From positions 744,001 through 808,000 of the forward strand of contig JBEVVG010000001.1 in assembly GCA_040507225.1 (NCBI GenBank): a stretch of 64,000 nucleotides of DNA, given 5' to 3'. The position numbers and the translations under genes were made by a program. Of this stretch, positions 43,097 to 52,868 are shown piece after piece. How positions within the stretch are numbered: the first letter of the stretch is position 1; each line of letters starts with the position of its first letter. The notes beneath the pieces are model-generated. The model had not been told where the DNA came from, searched no databases, and saw only the letters and a list, made by a program, of their open reading frames with translations. This DNA comes from Thiodiazotropha sp040507225 (GTDB lineage Bacteria > Pseudomonadota > Gammaproteobacteria > Chromatiales > Chromatiaceae).

Positions 43097-44181
43097 ACGA
43101 ACCCCAGCCGATATTCGGCCCCTACGCGCATGCCCGCAACAGCGTCTCCCGGACCATGGGCCTGGTGATGCTAAGCCTGCTGCCCGCAACTCTGTTCAGC
43201 CTTTATCAGTTCGGCTGGCCGGCGATCTTCCTTTTCGCCGTCACCCTGCTCGCCTGTGTGTTGGCTGAGTCGTTTGCCTTGAGACTGGCCGGCAAGCCCC
43301 AACGCATGTTTCTCATGGACGGCTCAGCCCTGCTCACCGGCTGGCTGCTGGCCATGACGCTGCCCCCCTGGGCGCCCTGGTGGATCGGTGTGGTCGGCGC
43401 GATTCTGGCGATCATCGTGGCAAAGCAGGTGTTCGGCGGTATCGGTCAGAACCTGTTCAATCCCGCGATGGTGGCGCGGGTGGCCCTGCTGATCTCCTTC
43501 CCCCTGGAGATGACCCTGTTCAGCCAGCCGGTGCCGCTGTTTTCGGATCAGGCGCCCGGCCTGTTGGAGGGACTGCGTATCACCTTCGGACTGTCTGACG
43601 GCATCGATGCCGTGAGCAGCGCCACTACCCTGGGCCACCTGAAAACCGAGTTGGGGCGTGGCATCGGTCTTCAGGAGGCGGCTCAGCAGGTCGACCCCCT
43701 GTGGCGACTGGTCACCGGGCAGACCGCGGGCAGCCTGGGCGAGACCTCAGCCCTGCTGCTGCTCCCCGGCGGGTTGTTCCTGATCTACAAAAAGATCATC
43801 ACCTGGCACATCCCAGCGGCCACCCTGGGCAGTCTGGCGTTGTTCTCCGGGCTGTTCCACCTGATCGACCCGCAACAGTACGTGGGTCCCATGACTCATC
43901 TGTTCAGCGGCGCAGCAATCCTGTGCGCGTTCTACATCGCTACCGACCTGGTGACTTCACCGGTCTCAAAATCGGGGCAGTTGCTATTCGGTGCGGGCTG
44001 CGGGCTGCTGGTGTTCGCGATCCGCACCTGGGCCGGCTACCCGGAGGGTGTCGCGTTCGCCGTGATGTTCATGAACGCCTGTACCCCGCTGATCGATCAC
44101 TACCTCAAACCCCGGGTCTACGGTCGCGACCGCAAGGGCAACCCACTGAATTATGTCGACGAGGGGGCGGACATCGGATGA
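43093..44181 (+). CDS. rnfD: RnfD membrane subunit
   Basis: 362 residues, multi-spanning, with the covalent FMN motif region DAVSSATTLGHLK (S-A-T-T), YVGPMTHLFSGAAILCAFYIATD, and a conserved C-terminus. ATGA overlap with rnfC. Related to NqrB. Confidence 0.95.
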   Translation: MNEPQPIFGPYAHARNSVSRTMGLVMLSLLPATLFSLYQFGWPAIFLFAVTLLACVLAESFALRLAGKPQRMFLMDGSALLTGWLLAMTLPPWAPWWIGVVGAILAIIVAKQVFGGIGQNLFNPAMVARVALLISFPLEMTLFSQPVPLFSDQAPGLLEGLRITFGLSDGIDAVSSATTLGHLKTELGRGIGLQEAAQQVDPLWRLVTGQTAGSLGETSALLLLPGGLFLIYKKIITWHIPAATLGSLALFSGLFHLIDPQQYVGPMTHLFSGAAILCAFYIATDLVTSPVSKSGQLLFGAGCGLLVFAIRTWAGYPEGVAFAVMFMNACTPLIDHYLKPRVYGRDRKGNPLNYVDEGADIG

Positions 44182-44861
44182 GTACACCCAAGGAACCCGC
44201 ATACCGCAAACGGGTCGGCTACCAGGCCGTACTGCTGGGCGGATTTTCAACCCTCGCCACCGCACTCCTGGTAGCCGGTAACCTGGCTACCCGGGAAGAC
44301 ATCCTGGCACGTCAGCAGGAAGACTTGCTGAGTTCACTGAACCAGGTGGTGCCTGCCGAAACCTACGACAGCGACCTGCTCAATCAGCCACTGACACTGC
44401 AGGACGACAAAGGCCATGACCTGACCGTCTACCGTGGACTTCACGGCATGAAGGTCAATGCCCTGGCCTACGAGATTGTCGGCCAGGGTTACGCCGGCGA
44501 TATCCGCCTGATCATGGGTATCAACGCCGACGGTGAGGTGCTGGGGGTTCGGGTGCTGGCGCATGCTGAAACACCCGGGCTGGGTGACAAGATCGAACTC
44601 GCCAAGGATGACTGGATACTGGGATTCAACAACCGTTCCCTGACAAACACCACGGAGCAGCAGTGGCACGTAAAGAAGGACGGTGGTGAATTCGACCAGT
44701 TCAGCGGCGCCACCATCACCCCCCGTGGGGTGGTCGGAGCGATCCACCAGGGTTTGAAATTCTTCCAGGCTCATCGGGACGAACTGCTAGATCCCCCTAC
44801 CCTGACCGAAACTACGGTATCCCATGCGGATCTTCCGTTACCGCCGAAGACACAGGAGTAG
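44178..44861 (+). CDS. rnfG: RnfG flavoprotein subunit
   Basis: 227 residues from ATG 44178 (ATGA overlap with rnfD). One N-terminal membrane helix (YQAVLLGGFSTLATALLVAG) then a periplasmic FMN domain ending in the covalent flavin site FSGATITPRGVVGAIHQGL (SGAT). NqrC-like. Confidence 0.95.
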   Translation: MSTPKEPAYRKRVGYQAVLLGGFSTLATALLVAGNLATREDILARQQEDLLSSLNQVVPAETYDSDLLNQPLTLQDDKGHDLTVYRGLHGMKVNALAYEIVGQGYAGDIRLIMGINADGEVLGVRVLAHAETPGLGDKIELAKDDWILGFNNRSLTNTTEQQWHVKKDGGEFDQFSGATITPRGVVGAIHQGLKFFQAHRDELLDPPTLTETTVSHADLPLPPKTQE

Positions 44862-44867
44862 CGTCCG

Positions 44868-45563
44868 ATGAGTAATGATTACAAACGTCTCGCCAAAGAC
44901 GGGATCTGGGACAACAACATCGTATTCGCCCAGGCCCTGGGCCTGTGTCCCCTGCTGGCCGTGACCGGTACCGCCACCAACGGTCTGGGCATGGGTCTCG
45001 CCACCACCGTGGTGCTGGTCGCATCCGGGCTGTTCATCTCGCTGTTAAGGGGAATCATCACACCCCAGGTCCGCATCCCGGTGTTCGTCCTGATCATCGC
45101 TGTGCTGGTCACCCTGGTGGATATGTCAATGAATGCCTGGGTGCATGATCTGCACAAGGTGCTGGGATTGTTCATTCCGCTGATCGTCACCAACTGCGCG
45201 ATCCTTGGTCGGGCGGAATCCTTCGCCTCCCGCAATACAGTAATGGCATCAATGTATGACGGCCTGATGATGGGGGTCGGATTCACGCTCGCGCTGGTGG
45301 TACTCGGCGCGACACGGGAGATGCTCGGCAGTGGCACTCTGTTTGCCAATGCGGAGATGCTGCTGGGCAGCTGGGCCAAGGCGATCGAGCTGACTTTGAT
45401 CCCGGATTACAAGGGATTCCTGCTGATCATTCTGCCTCCCGGCGGTTTTCTCATGCTCGGCTTCATCATGGCCGGCAAGCGTCTCATTGACCGCAGCCTG
45501 GCGGAACGACAGGCCAGGATGGCAGACGACGACGCGGAGCTTACACTGGAATCGACTTCCTGA
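44868..45563 (+). CDS. rnfE: RnfE membrane subunit
   Basis: 231 residues, six membrane helices, paralogue of RnfA (NIVFAQALGLCPLLAVTGTATNGLGMG; LIVTNCAILGRAESFASRN). An acidic C-terminal tail follows the last helix. Confidence 0.96.
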   Translation: MSNDYKRLAKDGIWDNNIVFAQALGLCPLLAVTGTATNGLGMGLATTVVLVASGLFISLLRGIITPQVRIPVFVLIIAVLVTLVDMSMNAWVHDLHKVLGLFIPLIVTNCAILGRAESFASRNTVMASMYDGLMMGVGFTLALVVLGATREMLGSGTLFANAEMLLGSWAKAIELTLIPDYKGFLLIILPPGGFLMLGFIMAGKRLIDRSLAERQARMADDDAELTLESTS

Positions 45564-45574
45564 AGGAGACGTTT

Positions 45575-45847
45575 ATGAATGTCGGTGTTGCCTACGCAGA
45601 CAAGTTCAAGCAGATCTGGCTCAAGCTCGAGGTCCCGGACGGATCCACAGTGCGCGAAGCCATCGACCACTCCGGCATCCTGAACCAGTTTCCAGACATC
45701 GATCTTGAAAAGCAGAAAGTGGGTATCTTTGGAAAACTCACCAAGCTCGACAAGGTGGTGAACGATGGGGAAAGGATCGAGGTCTATCGTGAGATCACCG
45801 CGGATCCTGAACTGGTGGAGCGACGGGACGAAAGTGACGACGACTAA
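45575..45847 (+). CDS. rnfH: RnfH
   Basis: 90 residues with the RnfH/ubiquitin-like fold (VGVAYADKFKQIWLKLEVPDG ... VGIFGKLTKLDKVVNDGERIEVYREI). Its gene often closes rnf operons; role uncertain. AGGAGA precedes ATG. Confidence 0.94.
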   Translation: MNVGVAYADKFKQIWLKLEVPDGSTVREAIDHSGILNQFPDIDLEKQKVGIFGKLTKLDKVVNDGERIEVYREITADPELVERRDESDDD

Positions 45848-45906
45848 ACCCGACACGGCACTACATTGACCCCAAGCGGCAGTGATCCTCGGGATCCTGT
45901 CGGCCT

Positions 45907-46045
45907 CTAGGGCCTGTTATTAACCCGGCCATCCAGTATGCCTTGCTGTTGCTGACTTGGATCAACCAGACTTCTCTGCTCGCGCCTTGCCTGGCGCATC
46001 TTCAGGTCCAACAGAGCATATTGGATTAGTGATATCAGGCCCTAG
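45907..46045. repeat. 139-bp inverted-repeat element
   Basis: Ends are perfect 10-bp inverted repeats (CTAGGGCCTG / CAGGCCCTAG). The right end overlaps the TAG stop of the glutathione transferase gene. An internal core (GCGCCTTGCCTGGCGC) can pair. A related right end occurs at 31302-31324, and a possible left-end fragment (CTAGGGTCTGTTA) at 32664-32676. Confidence 0.65.
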
Positions 46046-46764
46046 CGGTATCTTCCATACACCTCGTCCACCCACGCCGTCTTATCGCGATATTTCCGCA
46101 TGATTGCGGCGAATGCTTCGGGAACCTCTGCAGGCCAATCCAAACCGTACTTGTGCGGCATTCGCAACGGAGCGATCAACGCGGCCGCTGCCAGATCCGC
46201 ACGTGAAAAATTCTCCCCTGAGAGAAAGGGATGCACCTGCAGGTAACTAAACAACTTGTCAACCACCGCATCGATCTTTTGCATCGATTTGCCGGCGGAC
46301 TGCTCATTGATTGCCATGAGAGTTCGCATTCTTTTCTTGAATGTGGGGAAAATGAATCTTAAAAGAGGTTTGGCATAGAACGGGCCCCGCTGGGAAAAGA
46401 AGTCGATCACTATTTCCGGATAATCGAGCAATATGTGATAACAGCAGCGCCGGACATGTGGACCCAGCGCATCGTCGACATAACGTTCCCAATGTAAAGC
46501 CTGTTCGGCCCATTGACCCGCAGGCGTCAGACTCCGCTGCGGAAATTTCCTGTCCAGAAAGGTAATGATTTCACTCGAACCCTGAACGACCTGATCACCG
46601 CAGGTCAATATCGGTACTTCTGAACGTGGTGCTAATTTACGTGCTTTGGAAACATGAAATCCCGGCAGCAGGTTAACGGTCTTATATGCGATGTTTTTGT
46701 ATTCCAGAGCCCATCTGGCCTTCTCACAGTAATGCGAGATTGGAAACTGATAGAGGGTAATCAT
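46042..46764 (-). CDS. glutathione S-transferase family protein
   Basis: 240 residues from ATG 46764. Thioredoxin-like N-terminal domain (ITLYQFPISHYCEKARWALEY, with Cys in the SHYCEKA position, and SEVPILTCGDQVVQGSSEII with the cis-Pro and glutathione-binding SS/E), followed by a helical C-terminal domain (FLSGENFSRADLAAAALIAPL). Substrate unknown. Not part of known nif sets. Confidence 0.9.
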   Translation of the reverse strand: MITLYQFPISHYCEKARWALEYKNIAYKTVNLLPGFHVSKARKLAPRSEVPILTCGDQVVQGSSEIITFLDRKFPQRSLTPAGQWAEQALHWERYVDDALGPHVRRCCYHILLDYPEIVIDFFSQRGPFYAKPLLRFIFPTFKKRMRTLMAINEQSAGKSMQKIDAVVDKLFSYLQVHPFLSGENFSRADLAAAALIAPLRMPHKYGLDWPAEVPEAFAAIMRKYRDKTAWVDEVYGRYR

Positions 46765-46821
46765 CGTCGACCTCGTCACTCAGTAGTGGGTGTACGCCCA
46801 GGATGTGAAGCGTGCGTTCGT

Positions 46822-46929
46822 GCCTGTCAACACTGATCCAATAGTTACAGCCCATTTGGGTGCGCCCCGAAGGAAGTGCCCTTGGGGTACATCGTAAAAA
46901 AAGAGGATACCGGATAAGTGTTGACAGGC
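46822..46929. repeat. 108-bp inverted-repeat element (MITE-like)
   Basis: Terminal arms GCCTGTCAACACTGATCC and GGATAAGTGTTGACAGGC pair at 17 of 18 positions. No gene or open frame of note inside, and it sits between two minus-strand genes. No clear target duplication was seen. Confidence 0.6.
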
Positions 46930-47005
46930 TCTGGCCAGCAACCTCACTGACTGTGGACACAATCGTGCTCGGTTTATGCTTTTCGATCGGTAGCCGTTAG
47001 AGAAG

Positions 47006-47353
47006 TTATGGCTTGATGCTTTTCACGTAGGCCGCAATTTTCCGCGCTTCCTCATCGCTCATATTCGGAAAATTTGGCATTTTCGAGCTGTTCTCCTGAA
47101 CCGTTTTGACTTTGTGGGCTATCTCGAGTTGGGTTAGGTAGGTATCTTTGGCCGATGGAATGCCTTTCAGGAAGTTACCGATCCCCGCCACCTTGTGACA
47201 CCCCGCGCAATGGTAGTTGAACAGTTGCTCCCCGCTTACCAGATCCGGATGATCGTGAGCATCCTCACTGCAACCGTGCAATGTCATCATAAGCACGAAG
47301 ACGGATGCTGTGCAGCATCCCGCGGCATAATGGGTGATTTTTGAATTGAACAT
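47006..47353 (-). CDS. class I cytochrome c, probable lipoprotein
   Basis: 115 residues from ATG 47353. A signal region ends in a lipobox-like MTLHGC, followed by one haem site CAGCH with an axial Met in KMPNFPNMSDEEARKI. The C-terminal helix pattern (IAAYVKSIKP) is typical of small c-type cytochromes. Probably periplasmic electron carrier; partner unknown. Confidence 0.88.
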   Translation of the reverse strand: MFNSKITHYAAGCCTASVFVLMMTLHGCSEDAHDHPDLVSGEQLFNYHCAGCHKVAGIGNFLKGIPSAKDTYLTQLEIAHKVKTVQENSSKMPNFPNMSDEEARKIAAYVKSIKP

Positions 47354-47616
47354 GTGTCTAATCATTCCTGACCTTGGTTAACCGCGAGTCCTTCGCGCAA
47401 TGGATTTGATGGCAGCTGCAGAGACCAACCCGGACTGTTCATTCCCGTCACTTACAGTTTAAACCAAAAACCTGCAGATAATCCCCCCTGCCGGGCCATT
47501 CCATGATCCGTTTCCCAAACCATCACCGTTCCAGATCGACCGCTGGGCCTCAAAGAGCGCCCAGATGAACCGCGCAAAATGAACTTTGTGGAGACTTTGA
47601 AGGATGACTGAAAGTT

Positions 47617-47635
47617 GTTATTGATAATCATTATC
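47617..47635. promoter_or_regulatory. Fur box before hemP
   Basis: 19-bp site matching the GATAATGATAATCATTATC consensus at 17 of 19 positions, 48 bases upstream of hemP. It marks iron repression of the following operon. The rest of the 47354-47682 gap shows no gene. Confidence 0.85.
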
Positions 47636-47682
47636 ATTTGCATTATGCTACATTCAACCTTGACCCAGTGATAGTGAAAACC

Positions 47683-47859
47683 ATGAACGACGCCTCCCGG
47701 ATCTCGAAACACAAACCGCCCCATCCAGCATTCACCGACTGTCCCCGCATACAGAGTCGGATGCTGTTTGGTCGAGGAAACAGAATCGCCATCGAACACC
47801 GGGGATCGGTCTATCATTTACATATCACCCGCATGGGGAGATTAATCCTGACCAAATAA
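47683..47859 (+). CDS. hemP: HemP family protein
   Basis: 58 residues from ATG 47683; the frame is open further upstream but through the Fur box. The C-terminal HemP signature is clear: IQSRMLFGRGNRIAIEHRGSVYHLHITRMGRLILTK (split here at R-G-N). HemP/HmuP proteins accompany haem and iron uptake genes and can activate receptor expression. First gene of the iron operon. Confidence 0.85.
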   Translation: MNDASRISKHKPPHPAFTDCPRIQSRMLFGRGNRIAIEHRGSVYHLHITRMGRLILTK

Positions 47860-47920
47860 ATCAGTCTCGTGGTTCAGCCAGCATACGCCAGCCAGACCGT
47901 CAACAACCTTTGGAGTCGAA

Positions 47921-49027
47921 ATGAAGAAAACGGCCTTATTATTGGTGGCGCCTGCCCTGCTCACTACCTCCGGATCGCTACTGGCTGAAACGCCAGATCA
48001 GCGACTCGACGTAATGGAACAACGATTGAGGGTGCTCGAGCAACAGGAGCCCACCCAACGTCACCTGCAGGTTGAAAATCTGCAGTCCGCGGATGCCGAT
48101 GCTGTCACAGCGGAATCCATCACTGACCGAGTCGCCATCAATGGTGTGGTCGAGGTGGAGGCGCAACAAATCGCTCCCGATGAAGGCGACAACAGCAGCG
48201 ACCTCTACCTGGCGACCCTGGAACTTGGTATCGCTGCCCAGGTGAATGACTGGACCAGTGCGGAAATCGTCTTATTGTATGAGGATGACGGTACGCATTC
48301 CGGTGAGATTGCGGTGGATTCCGGGATTATCCATATCGCAGATCCCGAAGCAGCCTGGTACCTGCTGGCCGGGCAGACAGCCCTGCCCTTCGGTGATTTC
48401 TCAACCAATCTGGTCTCAGACCCGCTGACCCTGGACGCCTCGGAGACCTACGACGTGGCACTCCAAGCCGGTTACGAGTTGAGCGGATTTAGCTTTGCAA
48501 TCTATGTGTTCAAGGGTGATCAACAGGAAGAGATCAACAATGGCGGCATGCGTCTCGGCTACACTCTGGAGCATGATGATCTGGCATTTACCACCAGTTT
48601 CGGCTGGATCAATGACCTGAGCGAAACGGACAGTGTCGTCGATGAAGGCACCGCAGCGCTCAATGAAGCCCCCGCCTGGACCCTGTTTGGCCTGCTCGAC
48701 TGGGGTCCATTCACCCTGATCGGTGAATACCTGGCCGCCACCGAAGCCTTGGACGCCTACAACACGGATGACAAACCGTCCTTCTATAACCTGGAAGCCG
48801 CCTATCACTTCGAGGCCCTGGAAAAATCCATGACCTTTGCCGTTGCCTGGCAGGGCAGCGACGAGGCGCGCGACTACGCCGGCGGAATGGATGAGAAACG
48901 TGCATTGGCCGCCCTTTCGGTTGGCCTGGCCGAGTCTGTCGATTTTGCTTTTGAAGTCGCTCGCAGTGAGGACTATGACGGATCGGACGACCGCATAATC
49001 ACCGCGCAACTGGCTGTTGCTTACTGA
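47921..49027 (+). CDS. LbtU-like outer-membrane siderophore porin
   Basis: 368 residues. Signal peptide (KKTALLLVAPALLTTSGSLLAE), a short coiled-coil segment (DQRLDVMEQRLRVLEQQE), and a beta-barrel ending in a typical aromatic C-terminus (IITAQLAVAY). Central YLLAGQTALPFGDFSTNLVSDPLTL matches the LbtU (legiobactin receptor) family, which imports siderophore without TonB. GGAG precedes ATG. Confidence 0.85.
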   Translation: MKKTALLLVAPALLTTSGSLLAETPDQRLDVMEQRLRVLEQQEPTQRHLQVENLQSADADAVTAESITDRVAINGVVEVEAQQIAPDEGDNSSDLYLATLELGIAAQVNDWTSAEIVLLYEDDGTHSGEIAVDSGIIHIADPEAAWYLLAGQTALPFGDFSTNLVSDPLTLDASETYDVALQAGYELSGFSFAIYVFKGDQQEEINNGGMRLGYTLEHDDLAFTTSFGWINDLSETDSVVDEGTAALNEAPAWTLFGLLDWGPFTLIGEYLAATEALDAYNTDDKPSFYNLEAAYHFEALEKSMTFAVAWQGSDEARDYAGGMDEKRALAALSVGLAESVDFAFEVARSEDYDGSDDRIITAQLAVAY

Positions 49028-49044
49028 TCACGGGAGTCCTTACC

Positions 49045-50298
49045 ATGAAAATTCATACCCTGGTGCTGATGGGGTTCATCAGCGCCCCGCTCACGGCTGC
49101 GCCCAGCGAACAGGCTGTACTCAACCACTATGCCGATCTGGCCCAGGTCATGTACCAGGATGCCCTGCTGCAGGCCCGGGAACTGGACCTGGCGGTGAAA
49201 GCACTCATAGCGCACCCGGACGAGACCCATCTTGAGGCGACCCGGGCTGCCTGGATAAAGGCGCGTCACCCCTACCAGCAGACCGAGGCCTACCGTTTCG
49301 GCAACCCAATCGTCGACGATTGGGAGGGAAAGGTGAACGCCTGGCCACTGGACGAGGGACTGATCGATTATGTGGCCCGCTCCTATGGCAGCGACTCCGA
49401 TGAAAACCCTTACTACACCGCCAACATCATCGCGAACCCCAAGCTGACCCATGGCAACCGGGTGATCGATACCTCCCAGTTGAACAAGACCACCCTGTCC
49501 GAGCAACTGCACGAACTCGGCGACGTGGAATCGAACGTGGCCACCGGTTATCACGCCATCGAGTTTCTACTCTGGGGCCAGGATCTCAACGGCACCGGAC
49601 CCGGAGCCGGTAGACGCCCTGCATCGGACTATGACACACAGCATTGCAGCGGGGGACATTGCGATCGCCGGGCCGCGTATCTCAACGCGGTCAGTGAATT
49701 GTTGATCGATGATCTGGAATGGATGGAAAAGCAGTGGCGGGACGATGGTGCAGCGCGACTTGCGGTGACCCAGGGTGATACGCAACACAACCTGGCGACC
49801 ATCTTCACCGGCCTGGGCAGCCTCTCCTACGGTGAACTGGCCGGTGAACGAATGAAGCTGGGGCTGCTCCTGCATGATCCTGAAGAGGAGCATGACTGTT
49901 TCAGCGACAACACCCATTGGTCCCACTACAACGATGCTCTGGGAATCCACAACGTCTATACAGGCCGATATATGCGAATTGATGGACGAGTGCTGTCCGG
50001 CCCAAGTCTCTCGAACCTGGTGGAAGACAAGAGCCCGGAAGCGGATCATCGTCTCAGGATGGCGATGCGGGACACCCTTATGCAGATGAATGCGCTGGTC
50101 GAAAGCGCGGAACAGGGCGTGGCATACGACCAGCTGATCGGCGAGAACAATCCCGAAGGCAATGCGTTGGTAGCCTCCGCGGTCGAAGCCTTGGTGGCGC
50201 AGACCCGGGCGATTGAAAAAGCGGTTCAGGCGATGGGTCTCGAAGCCATCACCTTCGAAGGCTCTGACAGCCTGGACGCCCCGCAAAAGGTACGCTGA
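49045..50298 (+). CDS. imelysin-family lipoprotein-like iron-binding protein (IrpA type)
   Basis: 417 residues with a signal peptide (IHTLVLMGFISAPLTAAP). The GxHxxE motif of the imelysin (M75) family is intact in TGYHAIEFLLWGQD, together with the C-terminal repeat domain (NDALGIHNVYTGRY). Family members such as IrpA and EfeO-type proteins bind iron in the periplasm. Second gene after the porin in the Fur-controlled operon. Confidence 0.93.
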   Translation: MKIHTLVLMGFISAPLTAAPSEQAVLNHYADLAQVMYQDALLQARELDLAVKALIAHPDETHLEATRAAWIKARHPYQQTEAYRFGNPIVDDWEGKVNAWPLDEGLIDYVARSYGSDSDENPYYTANIIANPKLTHGNRVIDTSQLNKTTLSEQLHELGDVESNVATGYHAIEFLLWGQDLNGTGPGAGRRPASDYDTQHCSGGHCDRRAAYLNAVSELLIDDLEWMEKQWRDDGAARLAVTQGDTQHNLATIFTGLGSLSYGELAGERMKLGLLLHDPEEEHDCFSDNTHWSHYNDALGIHNVYTGRYMRIDGRVLSGPSLSNLVEDKSPEADHRLRMAMRDTLMQMNALVESAEQGVAYDQLIGENNPEGNALVASAVEALVAQTRAIEKAVQAMGLEAITFEGSDSLDAPQKVR

Positions 50299-51465
50299 GT
50301 GAACGCCACCCTGAGAATCGGCTGGCTGGCAATGCTGCTGCCGCTGGGAATCATCCCGGCGGCGGCCCAACCCGACCTGGAGACCATCGAGCGCCTGGGC
50401 GAAGCCCTGTTCTTCGATGTCGATCTGTCACGTAACCGAAGCCAGTCCTGTGCCACCTGCCATGCACCGGACACAGCTTTCGTGGATACCCGGGTGAATG
50501 CCAGTGGACAGGCCTACTCATTGGGTGACGATGGACGTTCCCTGGGAGATCGCAACGCCCCGACCGCGAGTTACGCGGCGTTGACCCCGGCATTCCACAA
50601 AAACCGGGACGGAGACTATGTCGGCGGGCTGTTTCTCGACGGCCGTGCCGTTGACCTGGCGGAACAGGCCGGCGGGCCACCGCTGAATCCCCTGGAGATG
50701 GGTATGCCGGATAAAGACGCCGTGGTTCAGCGGCTGTGGCAAAACCCCGCCTATCGGGAAGCCTTCCTGAGACTGTTTGGTGAAGCCGTGGTCAACGACA
50801 CCGGGGCCGCCTACTCCGCCATGAGCCAAAGCATCGCTGTGTTTGAACGGAGCGAGAAGTTTGCCCCCTTCGACTCGAAATACGACCGTCACCTGAAGGG
50901 CGAATACCAGATGACTGCCGAGGAGGAACTGGGCATGACCCTGTTCTTCTCCCAACAGTTCACCAACTGCAACCTGTGTCATCAACTGAAACCGATTCCC
51001 GGGAGCACCCGGGAGACCTTCACGAACTACACCTACCATAACATCGGTGTACCCACGCATCGCGCAGGGCGTGAGGCGAACGGACTGGGTGCCGCTTATG
51101 TAGACCGAGGACTGCTCGAGAATCCCCGCGTGGATGACGACGAGCAGGCGGGTCGATTCAAAGTGCCAACTTTGCGCAACGTGGCGGTCACCGGCCCCTA
51201 CATGCACAACGGGGTATTTCGTGATCTGCGAACCGTGGTGCTGTTTTACAACCGCTACAACAGCAACAGTGCACGACGCCAGATCAATCCCGAAAGCGGA
51301 TTGACCTGGCGTGACCCCGAAGTCAAAGAGAATCTCTCCCTCGTAGAGCTGGAGACCGGGCCGGCGCTGAAAGACCGGCAGATCGACGCCCTGGTGGCTT
51401 TCCTGCAAACCCTCACGGATCGCCGCTATGAACCTCTGCTGGACAGCGGGAAGGAACATCCATGA
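50299..51465 (+). CDS. di-haem cytochrome c peroxidase/MauG-like protein
   Basis: 388 residues from a GTG that directly follows the imelysin stop. Signal peptide ending AAAQ; haem sites CATCH and CNLCH. Typical CCP context: AFVDTRVNASGQAYSLGDDGRSLGDRNAPT and GRFKVPTLRNVAVTGPYMHNGVFRDL. Predicted periplasmic oxidase or peroxidase that may oxidise Fe(II) or its chelates for uptake; inferred from operon. Confidence 0.92.
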   Translation: MNATLRIGWLAMLLPLGIIPAAAQPDLETIERLGEALFFDVDLSRNRSQSCATCHAPDTAFVDTRVNASGQAYSLGDDGRSLGDRNAPTASYAALTPAFHKNRDGDYVGGLFLDGRAVDLAEQAGGPPLNPLEMGMPDKDAVVQRLWQNPAYREAFLRLFGEAVVNDTGAAYSAMSQSIAVFERSEKFAPFDSKYDRHLKGEYQMTAEEELGMTLFFSQQFTNCNLCHQLKPIPGSTRETFTNYTYHNIGVPTHRAGREANGLGAAYVDRGLLENPRVDDDEQAGRFKVPTLRNVAVTGPYMHNGVFRDLRTVVLFYNRYNSNSARRQINPESGLTWRDPEVKENLSLVELETGPALKDRQIDALVAFLQTLTDRRYEPLLDSGKEHP

Positions 51466-52835
51466 AGGGCGCTTGGATTATCCGCACCGGGATCATCCTG
51501 GCCGGCTTGTGCCTGCCGGTGCGGGCAAACAGCGGCATGGACGACACCGGCTATGCTGAACAACTCTACAGCCGCCCTCTCCCCGGGATGAGCGCCGAGC
51601 AGCGGTTCCAATTCCACATCGGCAAGAGCCTGTTCGAGCGCATCTGGGTCAGTGCCCCCGCTTCCACCCGCGCAGCGGATGGCCTGGGTCCGCTGTACAA
51701 CGCCCGTTCCTGCGTCGCCTGCCATCCCAAGCATGGTCGCGGCCGTCCTCCTGCGGATCCGGCCGAGCCCCCCCTGTCCCTGGTACTCAAGCTCGACGTG
51801 CCGGTCCCTCAGGCGGAGCCTCCCGACATCACGCAAAACAATCGACCTGAGCCGGTCTACGGGTTGCAGATACAGAACGCCGCGGTGGCGGGTCACCCCG
51901 GAGAGGCGAAGATATCCGTTCGCTACCGGGATATCCCATTCACTCTGCCCGAGGCGGAAACCGTGCAGCTGCGCCAACCGGTCTATGAGATCCTCGAGAC
52001 CCGTTACGGGGAACTGCATCCCGACACCCGGCGCTCACCCCGCCTGGCGCCGCAACTGGTCGGCCTGGGCCTGCTGGATACCATTCCGCAGGAAATGCTG
52101 GTGACCCGGTCTGATGCCGAAGATCGGGACGGTGACGGCATCTCGGGCCAGGTCAACTGGGTGTGGAGCCGTGAGGCGCAAAAACTGCTGCCCGGCCGGT
52201 TCGGTCACAAGGCGGGACTGGTCAATCTGGATGAAATGACGCAATCCGCCTTTTTCACCGATATCGGCCTATCCACCCCGCTCTATCCCGAAGCCTACGG
52301 GGACTGCACCGAGCAACAGTCAGCCTGCCGAACAGCCCGGCATGGTACGAGTTCAATGCAGACTGAGCCTGAGGCGCCACAGTTCGTGGTAGCCGCGGTA
52401 CGTGATTACCTTTCGCAACTGGCGCCTCCCCCCCGCCCGGCGCAAACCCCGGATATCCTCGAGGGACAGCGGTTGTTCGAGTCCATCGGTTGCGACAGCT
52501 GCCATGTTTCCCGCTACGAGGTAATGCACAACGGACAACGGCAAGCCATCCACCCGTATACCGACCTGCTGTTGCACGATCTGGGAGACGGCCTGTCGGA
52601 CCGGCGTCCGGAGGGCCTCGCCAGCGGCCGGGAATGGCGAACCGCCCCGCTCTGGGGAGTCGGCCGGGCCATCCAGGCCAATGGACACGGCTACTATCTG
52701 CATGACGGGCGGGCCCGCACATTGCTCGAAGCGATTCTCTGGCACGCCGGTGAGGCCGAGCCCCACCGGGATGCGGTCGTCGCCCTGTCCACGCAGCAGC
52801 GCAGTCAATTGTTGCGCTTCATCGAAAGTCTTTAA
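51462..52835 (+). CDS. di-haem oxidoreductase (DHOR/thiol oxidoreductase-like)
   Basis: 457 residues, ATGA overlap with the previous gene. Signal peptide (WIIRTGIILAGLCLPVRA); haem sites CVACH and CDSCH; the DHOR signature DGLGPLYNARSCVACHPKHGRG and DADGDGISGQVNWV-like DGDGISGQVNWVW are present. Periplasmic redox partner of the preceding cytochrome and imelysins; common in imelysin operons. Confidence 0.93.
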   Translation: MKGAWIIRTGIILAGLCLPVRANSGMDDTGYAEQLYSRPLPGMSAEQRFQFHIGKSLFERIWVSAPASTRAADGLGPLYNARSCVACHPKHGRGRPPADPAEPPLSLVLKLDVPVPQAEPPDITQNNRPEPVYGLQIQNAAVAGHPGEAKISVRYRDIPFTLPEAETVQLRQPVYEILETRYGELHPDTRRSPRLAPQLVGLGLLDTIPQEMLVTRSDAEDRDGDGISGQVNWVWSREAQKLLPGRFGHKAGLVNLDEMTQSAFFTDIGLSTPLYPEAYGDCTEQQSACRTARHGTSSMQTEPEAPQFVVAAVRDYLSQLAPPPRPAQTPDILEGQRLFESIGCDSCHVSRYEVMHNGQRQAIHPYTDLLLHDLGDGLSDRRPEGLASGREWRTAPLWGVGRAIQANGHGYYLHDGRARTLLEAILWHAGEAEPHRDAVVALSTQQRSQLLRFIESL

Positions 52836-52868
52836 TCCCAGCCTAACCACCTGATCACCAATCGACTC

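Noticed and set aside
43701..44177. N-terminal extension of rnfG upstream of 44178
   Set aside because: It lies inside rnfD in another frame; RnfG proteins start near the membrane helix after 44178, with ATGA coupling to rnfD.
47452..47817. 121-codon minus-strand frame across the Fur box
   Set aside because: It would cover the hemP promoter and gene on the opposite strand and shows no domain; hemP is better supported.
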